Shown piece by piece: positions 38,955-50,261 of a stretch of DNA of 64,000 bases. This stretch comes from Sphingopyxis witflariensis (GTDB lineage: Bacteria; Pseudomonadota; Alphaproteobacteria; Sphingomonadales; Sphingomonadaceae). The notes beneath the pieces were generated by a model. It was given only the letters and a program-made list of their open reading frames with translations, was not told the origin of the DNA and made no database searches. The position numbers and the translations under genes are program-made. Numbering within the stretch: the stretch's first letter is position 1; each line of letters starts with the position of its first letter. The DNA lies in contig NZ_NISJ01000004.1 of assembly GCF_002205635.1 (NCBI RefSeq), forward strand, positions 248,001 through 312,000, written 5' to 3'.

Positions 38955-39647
38955 ATGCGATTCCATCTCTCCCTCGCATGGCTTGCGTTGCTGTCGTCCG
39001 TTCCCGCAGGCGCCGAAGATAGGTTGATCTCGCGCTATCGCTGCGAGGTGACACGCGACCTGACCGGCGGCACCGTCACGCTGACCCGGCTGTTCACCGA
39101 AGAGGGCGAGCGCGATGCGGGCGATTTCATGCGCTGGACTCCCAAAGGCAATGATCCTTCGCGCCCCGCGCGCCCACTCGACGTCGAACTTTCCTATATT
39201 TGGGAACCGGCAAGCCAGCCCGTGGTAGAACCCCGCGCGATCGACGTGGAGCTTCGAATTGGGCTGGATACCGACCTTCCCGACGTGGCGTGGATCCAGA
39301 TGCAGCGGCCGTTCCCCGTCAAGCCTCACGGCATCATCGGAAGCACCGCGCTCTCGACCCAAGTCTTTCCCTATGGCGCACATGACATGAAGAATGGCCA
39401 TGGCGAACTGCCGCTCGGCGATCTGCTCGCTTATGCCGACGGCTATGATGCGCTCGACTGGACGCTGATCCGCCCGTCGGACCGGCTGGGCGGAGACAGG
39501 GAGCTGGCGCGCGGCAAGATCGACATCAACGCGCTTCGCGAGGCGGTGACGGCACTCCCCGCATTACGCCGGGCGCTGGCAGTCAAAAGCGTCGATCCCA
39601 AAGCGCGATGCGAACGGGTCCGCTGGCCGAATCGCCCCGTCCATTGA
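38955..39647 (+). CDS. Exported hypothetical protein
   Basis: A 230-aa protein with a signal peptide (MRFHLSLAWLALLSSVPAGAE). The mature part has SRYRCEVTRDLTGGTVTLTR, a beta-rich middle (IDVELRIGLDTDLPDVAWIQ) and a C-terminal KARCERVRWPN. Two cysteines could bond. No family is recognised. It is probably co-transcribed with the exported protein gene just upstream. The 259-base gap that follows is AT-richer and carries no gene I can see; an AT-rich stretch near 39870-39885 could be a promoter for the FKBP gene. Confidence 0.72.
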   Translation: MRFHLSLAWLALLSSVPAGAEDRLISRYRCEVTRDLTGGTVTLTRLFTEEGERDAGDFMRWTPKGNDPSRPARPLDVELSYIWEPASQPVVEPRAIDVELRIGLDTDLPDVAWIQMQRPFPVKPHGIIGSTALSTQVFPYGAHDMKNGHGELPLGDLLAYADGYDALDWTLIRPSDRLGGDRELARGKIDINALREAVTALPALRRALAVKSVDPKARCERVRWPNRPVH

Positions 39648-39906
39648 TCGCGGAGGCAAGGCTCCGAACGGTTTGAGCCCGAATATTCAGGAAAAGAATA
39701 TTGGCGGGAAGATTGCGGATTTTGTACGCATGCCAACGATTCCTGCCCGGTCCACCGAGCATCAAAAAGCAAGGCGAATGCCGTCGTCGGCTGAAATCAT
39801 CTTGCTGCGGTAATCATCGCAGGGTGATGGAAACGAATAAAATCTTGCCTGTTCGGTTCGGCAACGTCTTGATATAAATATATAAGCAGCATTTACAGGA
39901 GACATT

Positions 39907-40431
39907 GTGCGCGCAACTTCATTGACATGCCTATCCCTTGCTGTCGCAGGGCTTGCATTGGTCGGCGCAGACGCCACCGCCACCGAACAGCCCGTCACGC
40001 AGGAAGTCAGTTCGACACAGGGAACCGCGTGGCTCAACCGCCAGATGGCGGCGCTCGCCGAACGCCATGGCGGCGCCGGCTGGAGGACGACCGCCAGCGG
40101 ACTGCGCTGGCGCCAGATCGCCGGGGACGGCAGCGGCGCCCGTCCCGGCCCGACCGATCCGGTCACCGTTCATTATGTCGGCACCTTTGTCGACGGTAGC
40201 GAATTCGACAGTTCGGTCCGGCGCGGCGAGCCCGCAACCTTTCCGCTCAATCGCGTGATCAAGGGGTGGCAGGAAGGCGTGACGCTGATGGGCGTCGGAG
40301 ACAAGTTCGAATTCGCCATTCCCTATCAGCTGGCCTATGGCCCGGCCGGCCGTGGGCCGATTCCAGGCCATGCGACGCTTTTGTTCACCGTCGAACTGCT
40401 GAGCATCGACCGACCGCCCGCCCGACCATAG
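39907..40431 (+). CDS. Exported FKBP-type peptidyl-prolyl isomerase
   Basis: A 174-aa isomerase. A signal peptide (RATSLTCLSLAVAGLALVGAD) precedes an FKBP domain with VTVHYVGTFVDGSEFDSS, FPLNRVIKGWQEGVTLM, YQLAYGPAGRGPIPGHATLLF and a closing FTVELLSI. The active-site aromatic residues (Tyr/Phe/Trp) are present. It helps fold proteins in the periplasm. The start is GTG with AGGAG six bases upstream. The next gene, an aminopeptidase, starts 28 bases later. Confidence 0.92.
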   Translation: MRATSLTCLSLAVAGLALVGADATATEQPVTQEVSSTQGTAWLNRQMAALAERHGGAGWRTTASGLRWRQIAGDGSGARPGPTDPVTVHYVGTFVDGSEFDSSVRRGEPATFPLNRVIKGWQEGVTLMGVGDKFEFAIPYQLAYGPAGRGPIPGHATLLFTVELLSIDRPPARP

Positions 40432-40459
40432 GGCGGACCGCAACCGGAGCAAATGCACC

Positions 40460-41545
40460 ATGGATTTCTCGCGCCTGCAGCACACGAGCAAGATCGGCGA
40501 TGACTGGGTCTATCCCGCCGCGAAGCCGCTTCGCAGCGGCCATCTCACCGTCGATGCCGACCCGGCGCACCGCATCTATTGGGAGGAATATGGCGCGCCC
40601 GATGGCGAGCCTGTCATGGTCCTTCACGGGGGCCCCGGCGGCGCCTGTTCGCCCGAAATGGCGCGTTTCTTCGATCCCGCACGCTACCGCATCATCCTGT
40701 TCGACCAGCGCGGCTGCGGCAAGAGCGAACCCAATGTCGCAGCGGCAGGGCCCGCAGTCGCGCTCCGCCACAACACCACCGCCGACCTGATCGGCGACAT
40801 CAACAAACTTCGCGACGCGCTCGCCATCGACGGCCCGATGCATGTCTTCGGCGGCAGCTGGGGCAGCACGCTTGCCATGGCCTATGCCATCGCCTGTCCG
40901 CGGCACTGCGCCAGCCTGATCCTGCGCGGCATTTTCCTCGGCGCGCCGGAGGATCTCCACTATCTCTATCAGGGCAATGCCGCGACCTTCGAAGAGGCGC
41001 CTTTTGCCCTCACCGCGCCCGGCGCCTATATCCATTATCCCGACGAATGGCGCGCGCTGCTCGCGGTCCTCACCCCGGCCGAGCGCGGCGATGTGATGGC
41101 GTCGTACAAGGCGATCTTTGATATGGTTCCGGCGAACGACGCCGAACGCGAACGCCAGCAGGCCGCCGCGCTTACCTGGTCGTTGTGGGAGGGCACCATC
41201 TCCAACATGATCCCCGAATCCGCCGCGACCGGAAAATTCGGCGACGCCGATTTCGCGCTCTGCTTCGCGCAGATCGAGGCGCATTATTTTGCGAACAGCC
41301 TGTTTCTCGAGCCCGGCCATTTTCTCGACAATGCCCATATCCTCGCCGCGATCCAGATCCACATCGTCCACGGTCGTTTCGACGAGGTGTGCCCGCTGAC
41401 TCAGGCATCGCGCCTCGTCGCCGCGCTGCGCGGCGTGGGGGCCGAACCCGCGACCTATGTGATCACCAACGCGGGACACAGCGCGATGGAACGCGAAAAT
41501 GCGCTCGCGCTCACCGCGATCATGGACGGATTGCCTCGACTGTAG
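40460..41545 (+). CDS. pip: Prolyl aminopeptidase
   Basis: A 361-aa alpha/beta-hydrolase of family S33 that removes N-terminal proline. The oxyanion loop is VLHGGPGGACSP, the nucleophile Ser lies in FGGSWGSTLAMAYA, the Asp in VHGRFDEVCP and the His in NAGHSAME. The motifs LFDQRGCGKSEP and WSLWEGTIS are typical of proline iminopeptidase. It is a cytoplasmic enzyme, slightly longer than usual (~320 aa), with extra residues at the N-terminus. Confidence 0.9.
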   Translation: MDFSRLQHTSKIGDDWVYPAAKPLRSGHLTVDADPAHRIYWEEYGAPDGEPVMVLHGGPGGACSPEMARFFDPARYRIILFDQRGCGKSEPNVAAAGPAVALRHNTTADLIGDINKLRDALAIDGPMHVFGGSWGSTLAMAYAIACPRHCASLILRGIFLGAPEDLHYLYQGNAATFEEAPFALTAPGAYIHYPDEWRALLAVLTPAERGDVMASYKAIFDMVPANDAERERQQAAALTWSLWEGTISNMIPESAATGKFGDADFALCFAQIEAHYFANSLFLEPGHFLDNAHILAAIQIHIVHGRFDEVCPLTQASRLVAALRGVGAEPATYVITNAGHSAMERENALALTAIMDGLPRL

Positions 41546-41697
41546 CCGAAAGCCCGCCCCCAGCCCCTTGCATTTCCATGACCTGAGCGTAAGGCGGCGC
41601 CAACAATCACCGCGCGTGCGACTCCCGTTGGCCCCGCTCTCCTGGCCGGGCACCGGACGGTCATTCCCCGCCGCGCCAACATGGGGACTGCAATCCT

Positions 41698-44373
<2,676 letters not shown>

Positions 44374-44388
44374 TGCTAAACGAGGGCG

Positions 44389-44715
44389 ATGAGCGGACTT
44401 CTTCTCTTCGCCCTCGGCTTTCTTTGCGGTGCCGGCCTGATGCTGGCGCGGCGCCGTGGCGGCGAAGCGCGCGACCTCACCGGTCCCCCGCGCATCGCCC
44501 CGCCATCGGCCATACGCCCACCGGGCCAGACGCAGGCTGACGCGTCGTGGACGCGCGTCCACATCAACAGCGAAACTATCGAAGACACCGAACTTCTTGA
44601 CCTGATTCGCCGCGGCCGCAAGATCGAGGCGATCAAGCGGATGCGCGACCTCACCGGAATGCGGCTCGCCGAAGCCAAGAACGCGGTGGAGACGTTGGAA
44701 CAGACGCTGCGCTGA
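44389..44715 (+). CDS. Membrane-anchored L7/L12 C-terminal-domain-like protein
   Basis: A 108-aa protein with an N-terminal transmembrane segment (SGLLLFALGFLCGAGLMLA), a proline-rich linker and a C-terminal domain resembling the ribosomal L7/L12 C-terminal domain (GRKIEAIKRMRDLTGMRLAEAKNAVETLE). Such stand-alone domains occur in many bacteria; the role is unknown. It follows acnA by 15 bases and precedes the DUF389 gene by 20 bases, so all three may be one transcript. Confidence 0.82.
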   Translation: MSGLLLFALGFLCGAGLMLARRRGGEARDLTGPPRIAPPSAIRPPGQTQADASWTRVHINSETIEDTELLDLIRRGRKIEAIKRMRDLTGMRLAEAKNAVETLEQTLR

Positions 44716-44735
44716 TCGCGCAAGCACATTTCACG

Positions 44736-46304
44736 ATGACAGGAACCGGCCCGATGCCATCGACACCAAGCGAAAACATACAACCCGCCACCGTCGCCGG
44801 AACAGCGCGGCACTGGCGCTGGACGCTGCTACGCCGTATCGTGCATTTCCGCGAAACCTGGGCCGAAGAGGTCGCGAACATCGATCAGGCCGCAGTGATC
44901 GCCAAAATCCGTCCCGACGGCGCCTGGTCGCCGCGTTTCGCCTTCATGTCGAGCATGGCGGCGGGGATCGCTATCCTCGGCCTGCTCCAGAACAGCGTCG
45001 CGGTGATCATCGGCGCGATGTTGATCGCACCGCTGATGGGGCCAATCATGGCGCTGGGCTTTGCCATCGCGACTGGCGACTTTGCGTGGATGAAGGAAAG
45101 CGTGCGCACCCTGCTCGGCGGGGTACTGCTGGCGCTGTTGCTCGTCGTCATCGTGGTCACCATCTCGCCGATCCAGGCCGTGACAAGCGAGATTGCCGCG
45201 CGCACCCAGCCGACGCTCTTCGACTTGGGCGTCGCGCTCTTCTCGGCGCTCGCCGGGGCCTATGCCGTGGTACGCGGGCGCGAGGGCACGATCATCGGCG
45301 TCGCCATCGCCACCGCGCTGATGCCGCCGCTCGCGGTCGTCGGCTTCGGACTTGCGACCGGGCAATGGAGCATCTTCGGCGGCGCGCTGATGCTGTTCTT
45401 CACCAACTTCATGACGATCGCGCTGTCAGCGGCGATCGTAGCGCGCGCTTACGGTTTTTCGGCCAGCCTCTCGCCCGACCAGACGCGGCGGCAGACGCTG
45501 ATGATCGTCGTCTCCTTCCTGTTGCTGGCGATTCCACTTGGCATATCGCTGCGCCAGATCGCGTGGGAAGCGACCGTGCAGGCGCAGGCGCGCGCCGCCG
45601 TCGGCGACGTCTTCCCCGCCTCCGCCCGCATCACCGACCTCAACGTCGATGCGACTGCAACCCCGGTGATCGTCCAAGCCGCCATCCTGACCCGCTCCGC
45701 CCAACCCGGCGCCGATTCCAAGGTCGAGGCGGCGCTCGAACGCCGGTTGAAGCGCGACGCGCAGGTGACGCTCGACCAATATCTGATCGGCTCGGCGGTC
45801 GACCTCGCCGCAGCACGCAACGACATGGCGCGGTTGCGTGACGTCGCCGCGCGCGCCGAGCGCGACAATGCCGACATCAGCCGCGACCTTGCCCTGCTCG
45901 CCGGGGTCGATGCGAAAGCCGTGACGGTCGACAATGAAAAGAAGCGCGCAACGGTGCGCGCGGTGCGCCTGCCCGACGCCGGTCTCGGCGCCTATCGCGC
46001 CCTTGAGGAGCGGATGCGCGCCGCCCGGCCCGGCTGGGCGATCGAACTTGTTCCGCCGACGCTGCCGCTGCCATCGGTGACAATTGCCGACGGCAAGATT
46101 GCTGAGAGCTCAACCGCCAATTACCAGCTGCTACGCTGGGCGGCGCGGCGCGGCCCATTGCCAATCAGCCTCAGCGGCGCAGGCGCGACGACGCTGCAAC
46201 AGGCCTTGGCTCCCGACGGCGTTGTGGCAAATCTGACGGAAGAGGCCAAGGCTGGTGACGGCATTGTCACCGCCGCGTGGCAGCTTCCCGGTGGTGGGCG
46301 CTGA
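44736..46304 (+). CDS. DUF389 multi-pass membrane protein
   Basis: A 522-aa membrane protein of the DUF389 / TIGR00341 family. About six transmembrane helices occur between residues 70 and 275, with conserved LLQNSVAVIIGAMLIAPLMGPIMALGFA and TIIGVAIATALMPPLAVVGFGL. The C-terminal ~240 residues form a soluble coiled-coil and an alpha/beta domain. The function is unknown, perhaps transport. Its last 13 bases lie antisense inside the tRNA-Val gene: the C-terminal residues PGGGR are encoded by the tRNA 3' end region and its CCA. Confidence 0.88.
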   Translation: MTGTGPMPSTPSENIQPATVAGTARHWRWTLLRRIVHFRETWAEEVANIDQAAVIAKIRPDGAWSPRFAFMSSMAAGIAILGLLQNSVAVIIGAMLIAPLMGPIMALGFAIATGDFAWMKESVRTLLGGVLLALLLVVIVVTISPIQAVTSEIAARTQPTLFDLGVALFSALAGAYAVVRGREGTIIGVAIATALMPPLAVVGFGLATGQWSIFGGALMLFFTNFMTIALSAAIVARAYGFSASLSPDQTRRQTLMIVVSFLLLAIPLGISLRQIAWEATVQAQARAAVGDVFPASARITDLNVDATATPVIVQAAILTRSAQPGADSKVEAALERRLKRDAQVTLDQYLIGSAVDLAAARNDMARLRDVAARAERDNADISRDLALLAGVDAKAVTVDNEKKRATVRAVRLPDAGLGAYRALEERMRAARPGWAIELVPPTLPLPSVTIADGKIAESSTANYQLLRWAARRGPLPISLSGAGATTLQQALAPDGVVANLTEEAKAGDGIVTAAWQLPGGGR

Positions 46305-46367
46305 CGGGCTCGAACCGCCGACCCTCTCGGTGTAAACGAGATGCTCTACCAACTGAGCTAAGCGCCC
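46292..46367 (-). tRNA. tRNA-Val (anticodon TAC)
   Basis: A 76-base cloverleaf on the minus strand. The acceptor stem GGGCGCT pairs with AGCGCCC, the D arm is GCTCAGTTGGTAGAGC, the anticodon loop is TTTACAC (anticodon TAC) on a TCTCG/CGAGA stem, and the T arm is GGCGGTTCGAGCCCGTC. It is followed by A and an encoded CCA. Its 3' end overlaps the end of the DUF389 gene. A phage-type integrase ends 28 bases from its 5' side, marking this as the likely prophage attachment region. Confidence 0.97.
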
Positions 46368-46394
46368 CCGAATTGGGTTCCCTGCCTACATTTC

Positions 46395-47609
46395 CTAGCA
46401 TTTCCTGCCTCGCGTCACAACAGAAAGTTTAACGCCGCGCTGCGGGATGGTCAGAGAATGGTCAGAGGCCCATCGGTCAGCCTCCCGCATAGCGCCTTTC
46501 CAGATTTTGGCCAGCCCCGGTTTTATTTCGGCGAGATATTTTGTGCTGAGCTTCGCATAGCGCAGCGTCGTCGGGTCCAGATCGACATGCCCCATGAACT
46601 CGTCAATCAGGTTTGTCGGCGTCTTGGGATCGTTGCGAAGCATGGTCGCGACCGTGTGCCGGATCGTCGTCGGCAGTATCTCTTCGGGCAGATCAAGCGC
46701 GGCGCGCATCGTGTTCCATGTCTTCTTGCGCGACTTCGCCGGCGTCGCTCCTGCGGCCACCCACTCGTCGAGAACGACCTTGAACGGATCGATCGCCGGG
46801 ACCAGCGTATTGCGCTTGTGCGAGCGCAGCCGGTTCGCAGGGTGCAGGTCGATGATGCCCGTCTTGGGGCTATATTGGGTGCCAGGATCGAACAGCGCCG
46901 CCACCTCGGACCGCGCGCACGTCGCCATCATCAGCAGGATGAAGCGGTATAGATCCTTGTCTGGCAGCATTCGCGCAAAGCCGATCATCGCGCCAAGTTG
47001 TTGCAGATCAAGCAGCAGGTCGCGCGGCTGGCTTCGCAGTTCATCCGGCACCGACTGAATCCGCGGCGCCGTGATGCGGTTCTCATTCTCATGGTGGTGC
47101 ATCGCCGCTCGGATATCGTCGATGTTGCGCTGGACGCTCTCGCCCTTCACGCCTTTCGACTTGTGGCTGATGACCTCGCCATCCCACGGCACCGCATATT
47201 CGTGCGGCCCCATCCGCCATTCGCGGAAGCGCTTGAGCGTCTGCGGGGTCAACTGGCTCACGGTTGCCATGGCGCCGATCTCGTCTTGCAGCATGAAGCC
47301 GATGAACTGGCGGATCGAGCTGGCAATCTGGCCGGGGCGAATGACGCCTTTGCCGTGCTCCTCCCAATAGAGGTGCAGCAGCGGGGCAACCATGGCCGTG
47401 TCGGTGTCCTGCTTGCCCTTGGCCTGCGCTTTGGCGGCGTGAGCAATGAGGATCGCTTTCGCATCCTCTAGTTCGCGCTTCCGAGTGCTGCGATAAAGGA
47501 TAGTGGATCCATCGTAGCGGGCAATTTGCCAGATATGGGGGGACGCGCCATCTCGCCTCTTGTCGAGCCAGAAGCCGCCAAATTCGAAGGGCGATGTTTC
47601 ACGGGACAC
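46395..47609 (-). CDS. int: Tyrosine recombinase (phage integrase)
   Basis: A 404-aa tyrosine integrase. The N-terminal arm/core-binding part includes IRQFIGFMLQDEIGAMATVS. The catalytic domain shows R233 (TCARSEVAAL), R317/H318 (TTIRHTVATM), H341 (MGHVDLDP) and the nucleophile Y351 (TLRYAKLSTKY); the usual first His of HxxR is Thr here. The GTG start at 47609 has GGAGG upstream. It lies at the end of the leftward early operon, reading toward the tRNA gene. The neighbouring upstream gene overlaps it by 141 bases. Confidence 0.93.
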   Translation of the reverse strand: MSRETSPFEFGGFWLDKRRDGASPHIWQIARYDGSTILYRSTRKRELEDAKAILIAHAAKAQAKGKQDTDTAMVAPLLHLYWEEHGKGVIRPGQIASSIRQFIGFMLQDEIGAMATVSQLTPQTLKRFREWRMGPHEYAVPWDGEVISHKSKGVKGESVQRNIDDIRAAMHHHENENRITAPRIQSVPDELRSQPRDLLLDLQQLGAMIGFARMLPDKDLYRFILLMMATCARSEVAALFDPGTQYSPKTGIIDLHPANRLRSHKRNTLVPAIDPFKVVLDEWVAAGATPAKSRKKTWNTMRAALDLPEEILPTTIRHTVATMLRNDPKTPTNLIDEFMGHVDLDPTTLRYAKLSTKYLAEIKPGLAKIWKGAMREADRWASDHSLTIPQRGVKLSVVTRGRKC

Positions 47610-47749
47610 AGTTCTTGAGCCTCCAGTCGGGCAGCATGTTCGAGAAATCCGGCCTCAGCCATAAGGCGAAGCTGGTCGTTGGTGAAGCTGACGCCAGTTT
47701 CGTTGCGCAGCGCCCGGCGGAATTTCGAGGCGATCGACTGAAAGGTCAT
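47468..47749 (-). CDS. Small phage protein overlapping the integrase start
   Basis: A 93-aa frame starting at an ATG with a strong GGGGAGGGGG site. The N-terminal half (MTFQSIASKFRRALRN then FTNDQLRLMAEAGFLEHAARLE) is helical. The C-terminal half overlaps the integrase in another frame by 141 bases and may carry little constraint. An excisionase-like role would fit the position next to int, but no recognised motif supports it. Confidence 0.5.
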   Translation of the reverse strand: MTFQSIASKFRRALRNETGVSFTNDQLRLMAEAGFLEHAARLEAQELCPVKHRPSNLAASGSTRGEMARPPISGKLPATMDPLSFIAALGSAN

Positions 47750-47783
47750 ACCCCCTCCCCTGTCCATTGCTGTGCGAGGTTGG

Positions 47784-48113
47784 TCATTTCGCCTCCGTCG
47801 TTGAGAGGGCGGCGACCGCAACGGCCTGCATCGCTTGCGGCGTGTACATGTGCAGCCCATCTGCGTCGTTCTCTGCGATCTTCTCCAACGCCTTTTTCAT
47901 CGCTGACTTTTCGCAACCCAGTCGGTTGATCGTGCGGCATTTCTTGTCGAACTCAGCGTATGCGGTCGCGTAACCTTGTCGCGCCAGTGCGGCATCGGCT
48001 TTCGCAGCTTCGACCTCGGCGCGGAGGGCGACGATGGTTTCGGCGGCTTCGGATCGCATGGCCTCTTGCCCGCAGTATCGAGGATCAACGAGACGTTCGA
48101 CGATATCACTCAT
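47784..48113 (-). CDS. Small helical phage protein
   Basis: A 109-aa protein: MSDIVERLVDPRYCGQE followed by a coiled-coil-like helix (EAAETIVALRAEVEAAKADA) and a helical C-terminus. This layout (short N-terminal motif plus a Glu/Ala-rich coil) is common in small early genes of temperate phages. It overlaps the gene upstream by 8 bases. The function is unknown. Confidence 0.6.
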   Translation of the reverse strand: MSDIVERLVDPRYCGQEAMRSEAAETIVALRAEVEAAKADAALARQGYATAYAEFDKKCRTINRLGCEKSAMKKALEKIAENDADGLHMYTPQAMQAVAVAALSTTEAK

Positions 48114-48270
48114 CACCGGCTCCTTGATGGGAAGGGAGGGCGGCGGCGAGGGCGACTTCTGGATACCGCATGGTGATCACCGCGTTGCCTGCGATATGCA
48201 GGGCCAAGCCGACGCGCGCCCACTCTTGCAGGCGCTCCAGTTCTGCGGGCTTCGTTTGCTGCTTATCCAT
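48106..48270 (-). CDS. Small phage protein
   Basis: A 54-aa frame starting MDKQQTKPAELERLQEWARVG and ending PSHQGAGDE. It overlaps both neighbours by 8 bases, consistent with a compact leftward operon. No family is recognised. Confidence 0.5.
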   Translation of the reverse strand: MDKQQTKPAELERLQEWARVGLALHIAGNAVITMRYPEVALAAALPSHQGAGDE

Positions 48271-49114
48271 GGCGCGGGCCTTTCTTCGACGAGAGCGCCT
48301 GAAATTCCGCCACGACCTTTTCGTAGGCAGCGTGTCCATCTTCGGTCGCGAGGAAGCCCGACATACGCAGCTTGTGCGAAAGGACGCCCAGCGCATCCCC
48401 AAGGCCCTCGCAGTCTAGCGCCTCTCGCGCATCGCCGGACAGCGCCGAAGGGGTGGCATCCTCGAACCATATGCCGCAATCGACACAGCAATTTGCGCCT
48501 CCGCGATCTTCCCATGCTTCGTGCGGGCACTCCGGTAGCGCCGAAGGGGTGAGAGCGGCGGCGGCGTTGCTGGTCTCGACAAATCCGCAGTCGCAAACGC
48601 TGTGCCGCAGTCCATGCGGGCCGTTCTCAAGGCGAAAGTGCGCGCATCCCGGTATATGGAAAGCATATCCCTTGATATCTTCCAACACTTCCCTGAGGCG
48701 GGGTGACGAAGGTGCGAGGGTGGCAAAAGGTTCAACCCGCCAAGCATCGTCGTCCTCGGCGTGAACGCGCTCGGCGTCGATCCGGCGAGCATAGCGGGTG
48801 GCCTTGTCGCGGTCGTCAGTCCAGTCGGGGCCAACGCTGCCCCAGCACCTCCATTTCGTCCCGCTGCTGTTTCCGACGACCCAGCCTGTCCCGACGTCTC
48901 CGGGGAGGGAGTGGGCTGTCCGGGTGTTCCATGTTTTGACGGCCCAATATTCGGCATCGTCGCCACCCCACGACGGAACGAGACAGCAGGTGCATTTCGT
49001 GCACCCGACGCCAATCGTGTTCCGACCATGATCGAGCTGGATTTGCGCAGGCCCGCCACAAAACGGACACGGCTTCAACTCCCCCGTCACCACGGGTTCG
49101 GGCGGTTTAGTCAT
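48263..49114 (-). CDS. Lar-like zinc-ribbon phage protein
   Basis: A 283-aa protein whose N-terminus, after MTKPPEPVVTG, is a zinc-ribbon of the Lar / restriction-alleviation type: LKPCPFCGGPAQIQ, then GVGCTKC and KTWNTR. A second cysteine-rich part is near residue 215 (CPHEAWEDRGGANCCVDCG). The middle and C-terminus are not recognised. Lar proteins blunt host type I restriction in phage Rac; for this larger protein that role is only suggested. A shorter Lar-like gene lies at 53945-54268. Confidence 0.68.
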   Translation of the reverse strand: MTKPPEPVVTGELKPCPFCGGPAQIQLDHGRNTIGVGCTKCTCCLVPSWGGDDAEYWAVKTWNTRTAHSLPGDVGTGWVVGNSSGTKWRCWGSVGPDWTDDRDKATRYARRIDAERVHAEDDDAWRVEPFATLAPSSPRLREVLEDIKGYAFHIPGCAHFRLENGPHGLRHSVCDCGFVETSNAAAALTPSALPECPHEAWEDRGGANCCVDCGIWFEDATPSALSGDAREALDCEGLGDALGVLSHKLRMSGFLATEDGHAAYEKVVAEFQALSSKKGPRHG

Positions 49115-49412
49115 GGGAAATCCTTCCGTAGTGGAGGCCATCGCGGATGGCAGTGGCGATAGTTTCGGCGAGCGCGCATTCTTCTGGCGTCGGCGTTCCT
49201 CCGTCGGGAGGAACCATGTGCGCCCACTCGGCCAGCTTCGCGTCCGCTTCTTGCGTCTCGATGATCGCGGCGAGGGCGGCTTGCGTGTAAGCCTGATCGT
49301 CCCATTCACCGGACAGGATCGAGCGCGCCGCAGCCTCGTCACTGGGGTCTCCGGTCTGCCAATATTTCGCAGCGCAACGCCGCGCCATCGCAATTTGATC
49401 GTCAGTTCCCAT
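49107..49412 (-). CDS. Small phage protein
   Basis: A 101-aa protein starting MGTDDQIAMARRCAAKYWQ, with SDEAAARSILSGEWDDQAY and a helical C-terminus (TPEECALAETIATAIRDG). The start is the ATG at 49412; the in-frame sequence upstream lies over the HNH gene. It overlaps the zinc-ribbon gene by 8 bases. The function is unknown. Confidence 0.6.
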   Translation of the reverse strand: MGTDDQIAMARRCAAKYWQTGDPSDEAAARSILSGEWDDQAYTQAALAAIIETQEADAKLAEWAHMVPPDGGTPTPEECALAETIATAIRDGLHYGRISHD

Positions 49413-50013
49413 TGTTGGCGTCCTTAATTGAGTGGATGCGACCATGATTTGGGTGAAAACCAACCCTCTTCTCTGCCGCCAGACGAGCTGCAACCGCATC
49501 TTCATAATTGACGAATGCGCCACAGTGACGGCCAACACCCGCAATGGTTATCCGGGCGTTCCAACGTCGATCTCTCCTTGACCACGACACGCCCATGACT
49601 CCCGACGTGTTGGTGGAACGAAGCTTGGCATTCCTCTGGTTTTCAACTGAATCAACGACCCTCAGATTCGCGATACGATTGTCGGCCTTGTCGCCATTGA
49701 TGTGATCTATCTGGCCATTGGGCCATGTGCCGTGATGGATTGCCCACGCCACGCGGTGCGCGAAGAAGCGCCTGCTTGCCAACGACCCGCTCAAATATCC
49801 TTGACGCGTGGCTGTCAAAAATGCCGCGCTGCCAGCCCATCGGCCATTCCAGCCAAGGCGAGATGCCTCGTGGGAAATGAGGCCCTCCCCTCGCTCGCGC
49901 CAGATGAAAAGCCCAGTAGTTGGATCATATTCCAGCATTGCCCGTAGGGACAATATGGACACGCCGCGCTCTTCGTTCGCCTCAGCGGTGGGCGCTTTGT
50001 CAGAATGGGTCAT
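49402..50013 (-). CDS. HNH endonuclease with AP2-like DNA-binding domain
   Basis: A 203-aa free-standing endonuclease. The HNH core is FFAHRVAWAIHHGTWPNGQI then DHINGDKADNRIANLRVV, followed by an AP2-like domain (SGVMGVSWSRRDRRWNARI, then GRHCGAFVNYEDAVAARLA). This HNH_3 plus AP2 layout is typical of selfish homing-type nucleases that insert in phage genomes. It sits in the early operon, overlapping its neighbours by 4 and 11 bases. Confidence 0.88.
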   Translation of the reverse strand: MTHSDKAPTAEANEERGVSILSLRAMLEYDPTTGLFIWRERGEGLISHEASRLGWNGRWAGSAAFLTATRQGYLSGSLASRRFFAHRVAWAIHHGTWPNGQIDHINGDKADNRIANLRVVDSVENQRNAKLRSTNTSGVMGVSWSRRDRRWNARITIAGVGRHCGAFVNYEDAVAARLAAEKRVGFHPNHGRIHSIKDANNGN

Positions 50014-50216
50014 GCGGGGGTCTCCGGTGTGATGGAAATGACGTTGGCGTTGAATTCGATGCTGGTGCCGTCGTCGGATCCGTAGGGTTCGGTCAGTTCC
50101 GCAACGATGGTCACGCGGACCGGGCCATGCTTGGCGAGGTGGCGGGCAAGGGCTTTACGGCCCTTCATCACGTCCACGATGGCATAGGCGCTGGTGATCT
50201 TCGGGCGCTTGCTCAC
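50010..50216 (-). CDS. Small phage protein
   Basis: A 68-aa protein: MSKRPKITSAYAIVDVMKG, then a beta-type segment VRVTIVAELTEPYGSDDGTS and EFNANVISI. It looks folded and genuinely coded. Its stop overlaps the HNH gene start by 4 bases. No family is recognised. Confidence 0.58.
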   Translation of the reverse strand: MSKRPKITSAYAIVDVMKGRKALARHLAKHGPVRVTIVAELTEPYGSDDGTSIEFNANVISITPETPA

Positions 50217-50261
50217 GCCTCCCCCCTCTCTGTCTGACTGTGGGATTGAGAGGCGCGGGCA

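Noticed and set aside
39648-39906. A small RNA or gene in the gap before the FKBP gene
   Set aside because: Only AT-rich promoter-like sequence and a weak GAATATT inverted motif are visible; nothing supports a gene.
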